NCBI GenBank assembly: GCA_030447445.1
Contig: JAUJOW010000002.1
Coordinates: 130,208 to 194,207, forward strand
DNA: 64,000 nt
Source: Acidimicrobiales bacterium
GTDB taxonomy: Bacteria > Actinomycetota > Acidimicrobiia > Acidimicrobiales > Iamiaceae
Direction of reading: 5' to 3'
Position numbers and translations under genes: made by a program. The notes under the pieces are model-generated. The model was not told where the DNA came from and did no database searches. It saw nothing but the letters and a program-made list of their open reading frames with translations. Positions 1 through 8,371 of the stretch are shown here, one piece after another; position 1 is the stretch's first letter; every line of letters starts with the position of its first letter.

Positions 1-2
1 GC

Positions 3-1001
3 AACCTGTACCTCCACGCCGTGCACTCAGCCCTGACGAACGGGATCACCGGCGAGGACGTGATCCTGCACACCATCCCGCTGTTCCACGTCAACGGGTG
101 GGGCACGCCCCACTACGTCACCGGCCTCGGCGGGGTCCACGTGATGCTCGCCCGCTTCGACCCCGCCGAGGTGCTCCGCCTCATCGAGACCGAGCGGGTG
201 ACCCGCCTGTTCCTCGTCCCGGCCATGGCCACCGCCCTGCTCGCCTACCCCGACCTCGACGGCCGCGACCACTCGAGCCTGGTCCAGATCTCGGTGGGTG
301 GCGCGCCCTCGCCCCGGCCGCTGCTGGCCGAGCTCGAGCGCCGGTTCGGGTGCACGGCCATCTGCGGCTACGGCATGACCGAGACCTCGCCCACCCTCAC
401 CCGCTCCCTCGACAAGCCGGGCCTCGAGCCGTCGCTCGACCGGCGAGCCACCACCGGCCTGCCCATCGTCGGGGCCGACGTCCGGGTGCTCGGCCACGGG
501 GACGTCGAGGTGGCGTGGGACGGCGCCACCGCCGGTGAGGTCTGCGTGCGCTCGAACCACGTCATGAGCGGCTACTGGAACCGCCCGGGCGAGACCGCCG
601 AGGCCGTGCGGGGCGGCTGGATGCGCACCGGCGACGTGGCCACCGTCGATCCCGAGGGCTACCTCACCATCGTCGACCGCACCAAGGATCTCATCGTGTC
701 GGGAGGCGAGAACATCTCCGGCGTCGAGATCGAGAAGGCCCTGGCCGAGCACCCGGCCGTGCTCGAGTCGTCGGTGGTCGGCACCCCCGACGACCGGTGG
801 GGCGAGGTGCCCCGCGCCTTCGTCGTCCTCCGTGTCGACGTCCCCGCTCCCAGCGCCGACGACCTGCGAGCCCACGTCCGCCAACACCTCGCCGGCTTCA
901 AGGTGCCCAGGGACGTGGTCATCCTCGCCGAGCTCCCCCGGGGAGGCACCGGCAAGGTCTCCAAGCCGGCCCTGCGCTCTTGGACGCCCCCGCCGCCCTG
1001 A
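3..1001 (+). CDS. acyl-CoA synthetase / AMP-dependent ligase, 3' part
   Basis: The reading frame is open from base 3, so the gene begins outside the window; the GTG at 21 is internal. The protein is the C-terminal two thirds of an ANL-superfamily ligase, which activates a carboxylic acid to acyl-AMP and then to the CoA thioester. Visible family motifs are YGMTETSPT, GYWNRPGETAEAV, GWMRTGDVA and DRTKDLIVSGGENIS. The C-terminal GGTGKVSKPALRSW carries the lysine expected to catalyse adenylation. The N-terminal ATP-binding loop lies upstream of the window. The substrate cannot be told; the overall look is that of medium or long chain FadD-type enzymes. The gene converges on the aminotransferase with a 28-base gap. 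Confidence 0.9.
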   Translation, partial: NLYLHAVHSALTNGITGEDVILHTIPLFHVNGWGTPHYVTGLGGVHVMLARFDPAEVLRLIETERVTRLFLVPAMATALLAYPDLDGRDHSSLVQISVGGAPSPRPLLAELERRFGCTAICGYGMTETSPTLTRSLDKPGLEPSLDRRATTGLPIVGADVRVLGHGDVEVAWDGATAGEVCVRSNHVMSGYWNRPGETAEAVRGGWMRTGDVATVDPEGYLTIVDRTKDLIVSGGENISGVEIEKALAEHPAVLESSVVGTPDDRWGEVPRAFVVLRVDVPAPSADDLRAHVRQHLAGFKVPRDVVILAELPRGGTGKVSKPALRSWTPPPP

Positions 1002-1029
1002 GCGCGCCGAACCGCCCGGGTCGGCTCGG

Positions 1030-2331
1030 TCAGGCGGCGGCGAGCACCCCTTCGAGGATGGAGAGGCCCAGGTCGAGCTCGTCGTCGGACACGGTGAGGG
1101 GCGGCACGAGGCGCAACACGTTCTCGTCCTGACCGCAGGTGAGTACGATGAGGCCCGCTTCCAGGCAACGCCGCTGCACGTACGCAGCGGTGCCCTTGTC
1201 GGTCAGGTCCACGCCGATCATCAGGCCCAGGCCCCGCACGTCCCACACCGGGCCGCCGACGCCGACCATGGCCCGAAGCCGTTCGAGCGCCCGATCGCCG
1301 AGCACGCCGGCCCGGGCACAGAGGCCGCCGACCTCGATCACGTCGATGGTGGCGATGGCGGCGGCGCAGGCCACCGGGTTCCCGCCGAAGGTCGAGCCGT
1401 GGGCGCCCCTCGGCCAGCGCTCCATCAACGCACGGGAGGCGACGATGCCGCCGAGGGGTAGGCCCGAGGCGACACCCTTGGCGAAGAGCACCACGTCGGG
1501 GGCGACACCGAGGCGCTCGGCCGCGAACGGGGCGCCGGTGCGGCCCATCCCGGTCTGCACCTCGTCGAAGATCAAGACGATGCCATGGGTGTCGCAGCGC
1601 TCACGCAACCCGCCCAGCCAGGCGGCGGGGGGGACGAGGTAGCCGCCCTCGCCGAGCACCGGCTCGACGACCATGGCTCCCACGTCGCCGCCTCGGGCCT
1701 CGTGGGCGAGCACGTCGTCGAGCACCGCCAGAGCCGTCGCCACCTCCGACGCCCGCTCGCTCTCGGTGGCCCGCCCGGGGGGACCGCAGTACGGGGCGAT
1801 GTGCACGCCAGGCAACAACGGCTCGTAGCCGGCCCGGTAGGCGGCCTTCGCGGTCGTGAGCGAGGTGGCGGCCAGGGTGCGGCCGTGGAAGGCCCGGCCG
1901 AAGGCGATGACGCCGCCTTTGCCCGTGGCCCGCCGAGCCAGCTTGAGGGCGCCGTCGACGGCCTCGGCACCGGAGTTGCACAGGAACACCTGCGGCGAGT
2001 CGAGGAACGGGACCAACCGGCCGACTCGCTCGGCCAGCTCGATGTAGGGCCGATGGCGGACCACCACCGAGGTGTGGACCAGCCGGCGAGCCTGGGCCTC
2101 GACGGCAGCCACGACGTGGGGGTGGCAGTGGCCCACGTTGGTGACGGCGATGCCGGACCCGAAGTCGAGGAAGCGGCGTCCCTCCACATCGACCAGCCAG
2201 GAGCCCTCACCCCGTTCGGCCACCACGTCGAAGACGCCGGGCACCACGCCGGCGACGGCGTCTTCGCCACGGGCCAGCCAGTCCCCGGTGGCGCTGCCGG
2301 CGGCGACGGCGGCCGCGCGGCTCAGCGTCAT
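1030..2331 (-). CDS. class-III PLP-dependent aminotransferase (GABA/lysine-aminotransferase type)
   Basis: This 433-residue fold-type I, class-III aminotransferase has the full family length. It shows GSGIAVTNVGHCHPHV near the N-terminus, NSGAEAVDGALKLARR for cofactor phosphate binding, FDEVQTGMGRTG, and the PLP lysine in LFAKGVASGLPLGG (about K285). The family moves the terminal amino group of omega-amino acids (4-aminobutyrate, ornithine, lysine) to 2-oxoglutarate. Its ATG overlaps the TGA of the upstream aldehyde dehydrogenase by four bases (ATGA), so the two are probably translationally coupled. The dehydrogenase would oxidise the semialdehyde this enzyme makes. The exact amino donor is not decided by sequence alone. 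Confidence 0.9.
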   Translation of the reverse strand: MTLSRAAAVAAGSATGDWLARGEDAVAGVVPGVFDVVAERGEGSWLVDVEGRRFLDFGSGIAVTNVGHCHPHVVAAVEAQARRLVHTSVVVRHRPYIELAERVGRLVPFLDSPQVFLCNSGAEAVDGALKLARRATGKGGVIAFGRAFHGRTLAATSLTTAKAAYRAGYEPLLPGVHIAPYCGPPGRATESERASEVATALAVLDDVLAHEARGGDVGAMVVEPVLGEGGYLVPPAAWLGGLRERCDTHGIVLIFDEVQTGMGRTGAPFAAERLGVAPDVVLFAKGVASGLPLGGIVASRALMERWPRGAHGSTFGGNPVACAAAIATIDVIEVGGLCARAGVLGDRALERLRAMVGVGGPVWDVRGLGLMIGVDLTDKGTAAYVQRRCLEAGLIVLTCGQDENVLRLVPPLTVSDDELDLGLSILEGVLAAA

Positions 2332-3788
2332 GTCCCGTCCCCTGCGCCCGGTGTCGGTCGGTTGTCGAGCTGGGCTCGCTGAAGGCGGCCCGAGTAGTCG
2401 ACGTAGACGGTCTTGACCTGGCTGAACTGCTCGATGCCCCTGGTCCCGGCCTCCCTGAACCCGTTGCCGGTGTGCTTGGTCCCGCCGAAGGGGAGGGGGA
2501 TCTCGGCCCCGATGGTCGGGGCGTTGACGTAGACGATCCCGGCGTCGATGGCATCGACGGCAGAGAGGGCGGTGCCGATGTCGCTCGTGTAGACGGCCGC
2601 CGACAGCCCGTACTCGACGCTGTTGACCACGTCGACGGCGTCGGCGAGATCGGCCACCTCGAGCACGGCCAGCACGGGACCGAACACCTCCTCGCGGGCG
2701 ATGCGGTGATCGGGCTGGACGCCGGTGAGGACGGTGGGGGCGAAGAAGGTGCCGCCTACGCAGCCGTCGGGATGGAGAGCCGATGCCCCGTGGGCAACCG
2801 TCGCCCCCTCGGCGACGGCGTCGTCGACCATGGCGGCGATGCGCTCGCCGGCTCGGGCGTCGATCACCGGGCCGAGGTCGGCGCGGGGGTTGGTGGGGTC
2901 ACCGGCGACGAGCTCGGCCGCCCGCTTCACGATGCGGTCGACCAGCGGGCCGGCCACGTCGGGGTGGACGATCAGGCGGGATGTCGACGTGCATCTTTGG
3001 CCGGCGGTGCCGAACGCCCCAAACACGGCTCCGTCGGTGGCGAGGTCGAGGTCGGCGTCGGGGCGCACGACCATCGCGTTCTTTCCCCCCAGCTCGAGCG
3101 AGACGAGCCGGGGGCCACTCTCCATCGCCGACGCCGCCACCGCTCGCCCGGTCGGCACCGATCCGGTGAAGCTCAGCGCACCGACGCCCGGGTGGGTGGC
3201 CAGCGCAGCGCCCGGTTCGGCGTGGCCGTGGACCACCTGCACGAGCGCTTCGGGCACACCGGCGTCGGTGCAGGCACCCACGAACGCCTCGCAGCAGGCC
3301 GGGGCGTGCTCGGAGGGCTTGATCACGATGCCGTTGCCGGCCAGCAGGGCCGGGAAGATCTTCCAGGAGGGGATGGCCACCGGGAAGTTCCACGGGGTGA
3401 TCATCCCGACCACCCCCACCGGCTGACGCGTGGTCCAGCACAACTTCGAGGCGAGCTCGGAAGGCACCGTCTCACCCCATGCGGCGCGACTCTGGCCGGC
3501 CACGAAGTGGGCCATGTCGATGGCCTCCTGCACGTCGCCCCCGGCCTCCAGCAGGATCTTGCCCGCCTCCCGGGCCACGAGGTCGGCCAGCTCGACCTTG
3601 CGGGAGGCGAGGAGGGTCCCGGCGGCGGCGATGATCTCGCCCCGGGCCGGCACCGGCACGCGGGCCCACGCCGGCTGCGCCTCCCCGGCGGTGGCGACGG
3701 CCCGGTCGACGTCGCTCGCCGTGCTGGACGGGAAGGACCCGATGACGTCGGTGGGACGGGCCGGGTTGACCGATGCGAACGTGGCCAC
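2328..3788 (-). CDS. semialdehyde dehydrogenase of the aldehyde dehydrogenase superfamily (ALDH7-like)
   Basis: This NAD(P)-dependent aldehyde dehydrogenase has 486 residues from the chosen GTG. That start has GGAGGAG five bases upstream, and VATFASVNPARP is a normal ALDH beginning; the ORF-track start 15 codons earlier has no such site. The Rossmann part contains GVVGMITPWNFPVAIPSWK. The catalytic glutamate lies in LELGGKN and the nucleophile in GTAGQRCTSTSR (about C266). The end motif GAEIPLPFGGTKHTGNGFRE resembles aminoadipate-semialdehyde dehydrogenases (ALDH7), so a lysine route is as plausible as a GABA or beta-alanine route. It is first in a two-gene operon with the aminotransferase and divergent from the RpiR regulator. 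Confidence 0.88.
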   Translation of the reverse strand: MATFASVNPARPTDVIGSFPSSTASDVDRAVATAGEAQPAWARVPVPARGEIIAAAGTLLASRKVELADLVAREAGKILLEAGGDVQEAIDMAHFVAGQSRAAWGETVPSELASKLCWTTRQPVGVVGMITPWNFPVAIPSWKIFPALLAGNGIVIKPSEHAPACCEAFVGACTDAGVPEALVQVVHGHAEPGAALATHPGVGALSFTGSVPTGRAVAASAMESGPRLVSLELGGKNAMVVRPDADLDLATDGAVFGAFGTAGQRCTSTSRLIVHPDVAGPLVDRIVKRAAELVAGDPTNPRADLGPVIDARAGERIAAMVDDAVAEGATVAHGASALHPDGCVGGTFFAPTVLTGVQPDHRIAREEVFGPVLAVLEVADLADAVDVVNSVEYGLSAAVYTSDIGTALSAVDAIDAGIVYVNAPTIGAEIPLPFGGTKHTGNGFREAGTRGIEQFSQVKTVYVDYSGRLQRAQLDNRPTPGAGDGT

Positions 3789-3848
3789 TGGATCTCCTCC
3801 GAACGGTCGAACTGTGACGAGCGAAGACGCCACTGTAACGTCTGTTCC
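3789..3848. promoter_or_regulatory. divergent intergenic region between aldehyde dehydrogenase and RpiR regulator
   Basis: Only 60 bases separate the two divergent starts, so both promoters and any operator for the RpiR protein must lie here or inside the coding ends. The dehydrogenase side has a strong ribosome binding site (GGAGGAG). The regulator side has none, which suggests a leaderless or weakly translated regulator mRNA. No clear -35/-10 pair or inverted repeat is visible. Confidence 0.4.
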
Positions 3849-4691
3849 ATGACCGTGGATGAACGGATCGTCGCCGCGAAGGACGAGCTGCCGCCGGCGG
3901 AGCGACGGGTAGCCGAGGCGGTGCTGGCCGACCCGGAGGTGGTGGCGTTCGGCACCGTGGCCCAGGTGGCGTCCCGGGCCTCCACCAGCGGCCCCACCGT
4001 CGTGCGCCTGGCCGGGCGCCTCGGCTTCGGCGGCTTCGCCGACCTACAGGACGCCATCCGGGCCGAGCTCGGCGAGCGGCTGCGCCCGGCCACCGTGCGC
4101 ATCCGGGAGCGACCGGTGCACGACGCCGTGGGCCGGACGTTGGCCGCCGAGCTCGAGAACGTCCACGCCACCCTGGAGGCGGTCGAGCCCGAGGCCTTCG
4201 GCGTCGCCGTTGGACTGCTGGCGAGCCGCCGGAGGAGCGTGCGGCTGCTGTCCGGAGACGCCACCCATGGTGTTGCCCACCTCCTCTCCTCGAGCCTCGG
4301 GCAACTGCGCGCCGGGGTCGAGCTGCTCGACGGATCCGAGGTCCGGGTGGCCCGCGACATCGCCGTCCTCACACCCGGTGATGTCGTGGTGGCCATCGAC
4401 CTGCGCCGCTACGAGCGCTGGGTGGTGGCAGCGGCGGCCGAGGCCCGCCGGCGGGGCGCCGAGGTGGTCGCCGTCACCGACAGCGCCCTGTCGCCGCTGG
4501 CCGTCGGCGCGTCGGCCACGTTCGTGGTCACCGCCGCCAACCCGGGCCCGTTCGACAGCCACGTCGGCACCCTGGCCATGGCCAACGCCCTCGTCGCCGC
4601 CGTGGCCGGCCGCCTGCGAGCTTCGGCGGCCGCACGACTCGACCGCATCGAGGCCGCCTGGCAGGAGACCGGCGCCCTGGTCGCCGAGTGA
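3849..4691 (+). CDS. RpiR/MurR-family transcriptional regulator (HTH + SIS domain)
   Basis: The protein starts at the ATG in MTVDERIVAAKDE (280 residues). The 739-residue ORF listed from 2472 is only an open antisense frame fused to it. Residues 1-77 form the HTH_6 domain, with the family signature FGTVAQVASRASTSGPTVVR and RLGFGGFADLQDAIR. Residues of about 110-250 form a SIS sugar-phosphate-binding domain (LSGDATHGVAHLLSSSL, VVAIDLRRYERWVV, VVAVTDSALSPLA). RpiR proteins sense small phosphorylated ligands and usually control adjacent catabolic genes. The divergent dehydrogenase/aminotransferase operon is the likely target (inference). Confidence 0.88.
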   Translation: MTVDERIVAAKDELPPAERRVAEAVLADPEVVAFGTVAQVASRASTSGPTVVRLAGRLGFGGFADLQDAIRAELGERLRPATVRIRERPVHDAVGRTLAAELENVHATLEAVEPEAFGVAVGLLASRRRSVRLLSGDATHGVAHLLSSSLGQLRAGVELLDGSEVRVARDIAVLTPGDVVVAIDLRRYERWVVAAAAEARRRGAEVVAVTDSALSPLAVGASATFVVTAANPGPFDSHVGTLAMANALVAAVAGRLRASAAARLDRIEAAWQETGALVAE

Positions 4692-4697
4692 CCCATC

Positions 4698-4749
4698 CGG
4701 TTCTCGGGACTCGGGCATGGTGATGGCCGTGCCCATGTCCCGAGAACCG
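4698..4749. terminator. large two-tier stem-loop between the RpiR gene and gamma-glutamyltransferase
   Basis: A perfect 13-base inverted repeat, CGGTTCTCGGGAC at 4698-4710 and GTCCCGAGAACCG at 4737-4749, encloses a second inverted repeat GGGCA (4713-4717) / TGCCC (4730-4734). The tiers are separated by two-base mismatches and end in a 12-base loop. It begins a few bases after the regulator stop, which fits a terminator, but no T-run follows. It could instead be an operator for the downstream gene. Confidence 0.6.
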
Positions 4750-4778
4750 CGGGCCAGCGAGATCTAGGGTCGGCGACC

Positions 4779-6380
4779 GTGGCCGAGGGGTGGCCGACGG
4801 AGACCGTCAGGAGTGACGGCGGCGTGGTGTGCAGCGTCGACCGTCTCGCCTCCGAAGCCGGAGTCGCAATGCTCCGGGCCGGTGGCAACGCCGTCGACGC
4901 CGCCGTGGCCGCCAGCGCCGTCCTCACCGTGACCACGCCCCACATGTGCGGCATGGGTGGCGACCTGTTCGCGCTGGTGCACGGCCCGGCCACCGCCGCC
5001 GCCGAACCCCTGGTGCTCAACGCCTCGGGCCGGGCCGGCAGCGGCGCCGATCCCGACCGTCTCAGGGCCGAAGGACACACCCGCATGCCCTTTCGGGGCG
5101 ACGTGCGCAGCGCCCCGGTGCCGGGGTGTGTCGACGGTTGGCTCGCTCTCCACGGCCGGCTCGGCCGGCTCGGCCTACCCGACGTGCTGGCTCCGGCGGT
5201 GTCCCTCGCCGAGGGAGGCTTCCCGGCCTCGCCACTCCTGGCCTTCATGCTGCCCGCCCTGGAAGGCGTCGATGGTTGCGACGAGCTGACCGGTCCCGAC
5301 GTCGACACCGGTGACCACCTACGCCGGCCGGGTGCGGCCCGGACGCTGCGAGCCATCGCCGCCGAGGGCCGTGACGGGTTCTACGGCGGTGAGTTCGGCG
5401 AACGGCTGGTCGAGGTGGGGGCCGGCGAGTACACCGCCGACGACCTGGCCCGGCCCGGTGCGGACTGGGTCGCCGGCCTGGCCCTCGACGTGTGGGGCCA
5501 CCGGGTGTGGACGGTGCCGCCCAACTCGCAGGGCTACCTGTCGCTGGCCGCCGCCTGGATCGCCGAACGGGTGGGTCTGGCCGTCGGGGGCGAGCTCGAC
5601 CCGGCCGACGACGCCTGGGCGCACTGCCTCGTCGAGGCGTCCCGGCTGGCGGCCTACGACCGGCCCCAGGTTCTGCACGAACACGCCGATGCGACCCGCC
5701 TGCTGGCCCCCGACCGGCTGGCCGAGCGAGCCGACCGCTTCGACCCCCAGCGAGCCGCCGCGCTCCCCGGCCCTTCCAGTGCGGGCGGCACCATCTACCT
5801 CTGCACCGCTGACGGTGACGGCCTGGCCGTCAGCCTCATCCAGTCGAACGCCTCGGGCTTCGGTTGCCACGTGGCCGTCCCAGGGACCGGGGTGCTGCTC
5901 CACAACCGGGGCGTCGGCTTCTCCCTGGAGGCGGGCCACCCGGCCGAGTACGGCCCGGGGCGACGGCCCCCGCACACGCTCTCCCCCGCGCTCGTCACCC
6001 GGGACGACGGCTCGCTGCGCACCGTGCTCGGCACGATGGGGGGCGACTCGCAGCCCCAGGTGGTGGTCCAGATGCTGGCCCGGCTGCTCGTCGCCGGCCA
6101 GGATCCCGGGGCGGTCATCGGCGGGCCCCGGTTCACGCTGGCCGCCGACGGCAGCACCGGCTTCGACCTGTGGGAACGGCCCGACCACCACGTCCGGATC
6201 GAGCACCACTCCCCCGCGGCCTGGCGGGAGGGCCTCGAACGCCGTGGGCACCGGGTCGAGGTGGCCGAGCCCGACGTGGCCGGCTTCGGCCACGCCCACC
6301 TCATCGACCTCGACCGCGAAGGCCACCCCGCCGGCGCCGCCGACCCCCGCGCCATGGTGGGCGCAGCGTTGGGGGTGTAG
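4779..6380 (+). CDS. gamma-glutamyltransferase family protein
   Basis: This 533-residue Ntn-hydrolase of the gamma-glutamyltranspeptidase family transfers or hydrolyses gamma-glutamyl groups of glutathione-like thiols and gamma-glutamyl amides. The family precursor cleaves itself before a threonine that becomes the nucleophile. Here that is about T338 in GGTIYLCTADGDGLAVS. N-terminal AGVAMLRAGGNAVDAAVA and CGMGGDLFALVH, and late GTMGGDSQPQVVVQ, are typical. No signal peptide is visible (MAEGWPTETVRSDGG), so the enzyme may be cytoplasmic, unlike the secreted E. coli Ggt. GTG start at 4779. It stands alone between a stem-loop and the convergent enoyl-CoA hydratase. Confidence 0.9.
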   Translation: MAEGWPTETVRSDGGVVCSVDRLASEAGVAMLRAGGNAVDAAVAASAVLTVTTPHMCGMGGDLFALVHGPATAAAEPLVLNASGRAGSGADPDRLRAEGHTRMPFRGDVRSAPVPGCVDGWLALHGRLGRLGLPDVLAPAVSLAEGGFPASPLLAFMLPALEGVDGCDELTGPDVDTGDHLRRPGAARTLRAIAAEGRDGFYGGEFGERLVEVGAGEYTADDLARPGADWVAGLALDVWGHRVWTVPPNSQGYLSLAAAWIAERVGLAVGGELDPADDAWAHCLVEASRLAAYDRPQVLHEHADATRLLAPDRLAERADRFDPQRAAALPGPSSAGGTIYLCTADGDGLAVSLIQSNASGFGCHVAVPGTGVLLHNRGVGFSLEAGHPAEYGPGRRPPHTLSPALVTRDDGSLRTVLGTMGGDSQPQVVVQMLARLLVAGQDPGAVIGGPRFTLAADGSTGFDLWERPDHHVRIEHHSPAAWREGLERRGHRVEVAEPDVAGFGHAHLIDLDREGHPAGAADPRAMVGAALGV

Positions 6381-6421
6381 CCGAAGGCTGGCGCTCCGAT
6401 CGAGCGACGGCCGGACCGCCG

Positions 6422-7294
6422 TCAGGGGCGGTGACCGACCGAACGGTCCGTACCGAAGATCGGCTCCCGGCCCTCCAGGTGGGCGATGACGGCTTCGACC
6501 TGGTCGGGGGAGCCGATGATGGCCGCCATGCGGCGGGACTCGTCCAGGAAGGACTCGGCCAGGGGACGTTGGCCGGCCGCGTTCAGGAGGGCCTTGGCCC
6601 CCTGCACCGCCTCGGGGCTCTTGCCGGCGATCTCCCGAGCGAGGGCGAGGGCGTCGTCCCTGGGCGACTCGGACAGCCGAGTGGCGAGGCCGAGCTCGAC
6701 GGCTTCGGTGCCTGACACCGTCCGCCCGGTGAAGGTGAGCTCCTTGGCCACGTCGAGGCCGACCAGGCGGGAGAGCATCTGCGTGCCGGTCATGTCGGGG
6801 AGCAGGCCCCAGCGGATCTCGAGCACCGACAGGGTGGCGTCGGGGGCGATGATCCGGATGTCGGCGCCGAGGGCGATCTGCAGGCCGCCGCCGAGGGCGG
6901 GACCGTGCAGGGCGGCGATGACCGGTTGGGGGAGGTCGGTCCAGCCGTAGGCCACCTCCTGGGCCCAGTTGGTGATGCGGCCGGGGAGGCGGTCGGTCAG
7001 GGCCCCGGCCGGCGGCGCCGGGCCATCGCCCTGGGCGCCATCACGGCCGGCTCCCTCGGCGCCGGTCGCACCACCGGCGAGCGCCGCGAACATGGCCATG
7101 TCCAACCCGGCGCAGAACCCCCGGCCCTCACCGGACAGGACCACCGCTCGGACGTTGGTGTCGGCCCGCAGGCGGGCGACGGCCTCGGCGATGGCGACGA
7201 ACATGGCCCGATCGAGGGCGTTGAGCTTCTCGGGACGGTTGAGACGCACATCGGCGACCCCTCCGTCGATGGTGACGGTCACCCGCTCGGCCAC
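6422..7294 (-). CDS. enoyl-CoA hydratase/isomerase (crotonase) family protein
   Basis: The GTG at 7294 (MAERVTVTIDGGVADV) gives a 290-residue protein. The 127 codons before it in the ORF track have no resemblance to the family and are untranslated or antisense. Crotonase signatures are visible: LNRPEKLNALDRAM, the oxyanion-hole loops GRGFCAGLDMAMF and ALGGGLQIALGADIRI, and LEIRWGLLPDMTGTQ. The second catalytic Glu position of true hydratases appears as Asp (LLPD), so an isomerase-like or altered reaction is possible. A Gly/Ala/Pro-rich insert of about 35 residues follows the first oxyanion loop. It probably acts in fatty-acid or side-chain beta-oxidation together with acyl-CoA synthetases in the window. 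Confidence 0.86.
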   Translation of the reverse strand: MAERVTVTIDGGVADVRLNRPEKLNALDRAMFVAIAEAVARLRADTNVRAVVLSGEGRGFCAGLDMAMFAALAGGATGAEGAGRDGAQGDGPAPPAGALTDRLPGRITNWAQEVAYGWTDLPQPVIAALHGPALGGGLQIALGADIRIIAPDATLSVLEIRWGLLPDMTGTQMLSRLVGLDVAKELTFTGRTVSGTEAVELGLATRLSESPRDDALALAREIAGKSPEAVQGAKALLNAAGQRPLAESFLDESRRMAAIIGSPDQVEAVIAHLEGREPIFGTDRSVGHRP

Positions 7295-7664
7295 GGGACC
7301 CAGTCCAGCACAGGACGATCTTGTGGACCGACGGTGGACGACCGCGGCCCGCCCTGGGGACGGAGGAGGCCGGCCCTGGGGACGGCCAAGAAATCTGCGG
7401 GGACAACTTGGGGATCTTCGGAAAACCCTTGACCACGGGTCCGTGAACGGCGCATCGTGAGGACATCCGGAGGTGCTCCTCAGGGAGTGCCAGCGGAGAG
7501 GTTCGCCGGCATCGGCGGCCACCTCCCTCGGGAGGCGGTGCGCAGCCGACGGACCGTCAGGGGTCGGCCCCGAGGAGTTGATCGGCTTCGGCCGGGAGGC
7601 TACTCGGGGCCACCTCGCGTCCGGGCCCGAGGCGATGGTGACGAGACGGCGGTACCGTCCCCGG
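7295..7664. other. 370-base divergent intergenic region
   Basis: No convincing gene is present. It should hold the promoters of the hydratase (leftward) and the methyltransferase (rightward). A 13-base direct repeat GCCCTGGGGACGG occurs at 7351-7363 and 7373-7385. The right half is rich in short GC inverted repeats. No riboswitch consensus could be matched. Confidence 0.5.
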
Positions 7665-8321
7665 ATGTCCCCCAAGTCGTTCCTCCTCGACGAGGCCCTG
7701 CACCGCTACATCGTCGAACACGGCACCCCGCCCGACGAGCACCAGTCGGCCTTGATCGAGCGCACCACCGCCCTCGGAGCCGTGGCCGGCATGCAGATCG
7801 CCCCCGAGCAGGGGGCCCTCCTCACGCTGCTCACCCGGATCCTGGGCACGCGGCGGGCCGTGGAGGTGGGTACCTTCACCGGCTACTCGGCGCTGGCCAT
7901 CGCCCGGGGCCTCGACGAGGGGGGCCGCCTCCTGTGCTGCGACGTGAACGAGGAGTGGACGGCGCTGGCCACCGAGGCGTGGGCCGGCGCCGAGGTGGCC
8001 GACCGCATCGAGCTCCGCCTCGCCCCCGCGCTCGACACCCTGCGATCGCTGCCCCCCGAGCCCACCGTCGACCTCGCCTTCGTCGACGCCGACAAGCAGG
8101 GCTACGTCGCCTACCACGAGGAGCTGGTCCCCCGGCTGCGCCGTGGCGGTCTGCTCCTGGTGGACAACACCCTGTGGGCCGGCCGGGTGGTCGACGCCGC
8201 CGCCGATGACGACGACACCGTGGCCATCCGTGGCTACAACGACCACGCGGCGGCCGACGACCGGGTCGACACCGTGTTGGTCCCCGTGGCCGACGGCCTG
8301 ACGCTCTGCCGCCGTCGCTGA
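7665..8321 (+). CDS. SAM-dependent O-methyltransferase (caffeoyl-CoA/catechol OMT-like)
   Basis: The start at MSPKSFLLDEALHRY gives 218 residues, the usual length of this family; the ORF track extends 64 codons into non-coding sequence. The SAM site is VEVGTFTGYSALAIARGL. The metal- and substrate-site region is DLAFVDADKQGYVAYHEE, followed by LLLVDNTLWAGRVVD. Members methylate hydroxyls of small aromatics or catechol-like groups and need a divalent metal. It is monocistronic and divergent from the hydratase. The substrate is not predictable. Confidence 0.9.
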   Translation: MSPKSFLLDEALHRYIVEHGTPPDEHQSALIERTTALGAVAGMQIAPEQGALLTLLTRILGTRRAVEVGTFTGYSALAIARGLDEGGRLLCCDVNEEWTALATEAWAGAEVADRIELRLAPALDTLRSLPPEPTVDLAFVDADKQGYVAYHEELVPRLRRGGLLLVDNTLWAGRVVDAAADDDDTVAIRGYNDHAAADDRVDTVLVPVADGLTLCRRR

Positions 8322-8371
8322 GGCCCGTCCCCGGCCGGCGACCGGCGCGCCGCCGGCGCCCGAGGCGGTGA

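Noticed and set aside
2472-3848. 739-residue plus-strand ORF covering the aldehyde dehydrogenase antisense
   Set aside because: Only the part from 3849 resembles a protein family; the rest is the antisense frame of a clear dehydrogenase, a common artefact at this GC content.
7440-7600. Glycine-type or other riboswitch before the O-methyltransferase
   Set aside because: GC-rich stems are present, but the conserved core sequences of known aptamers could not be found.
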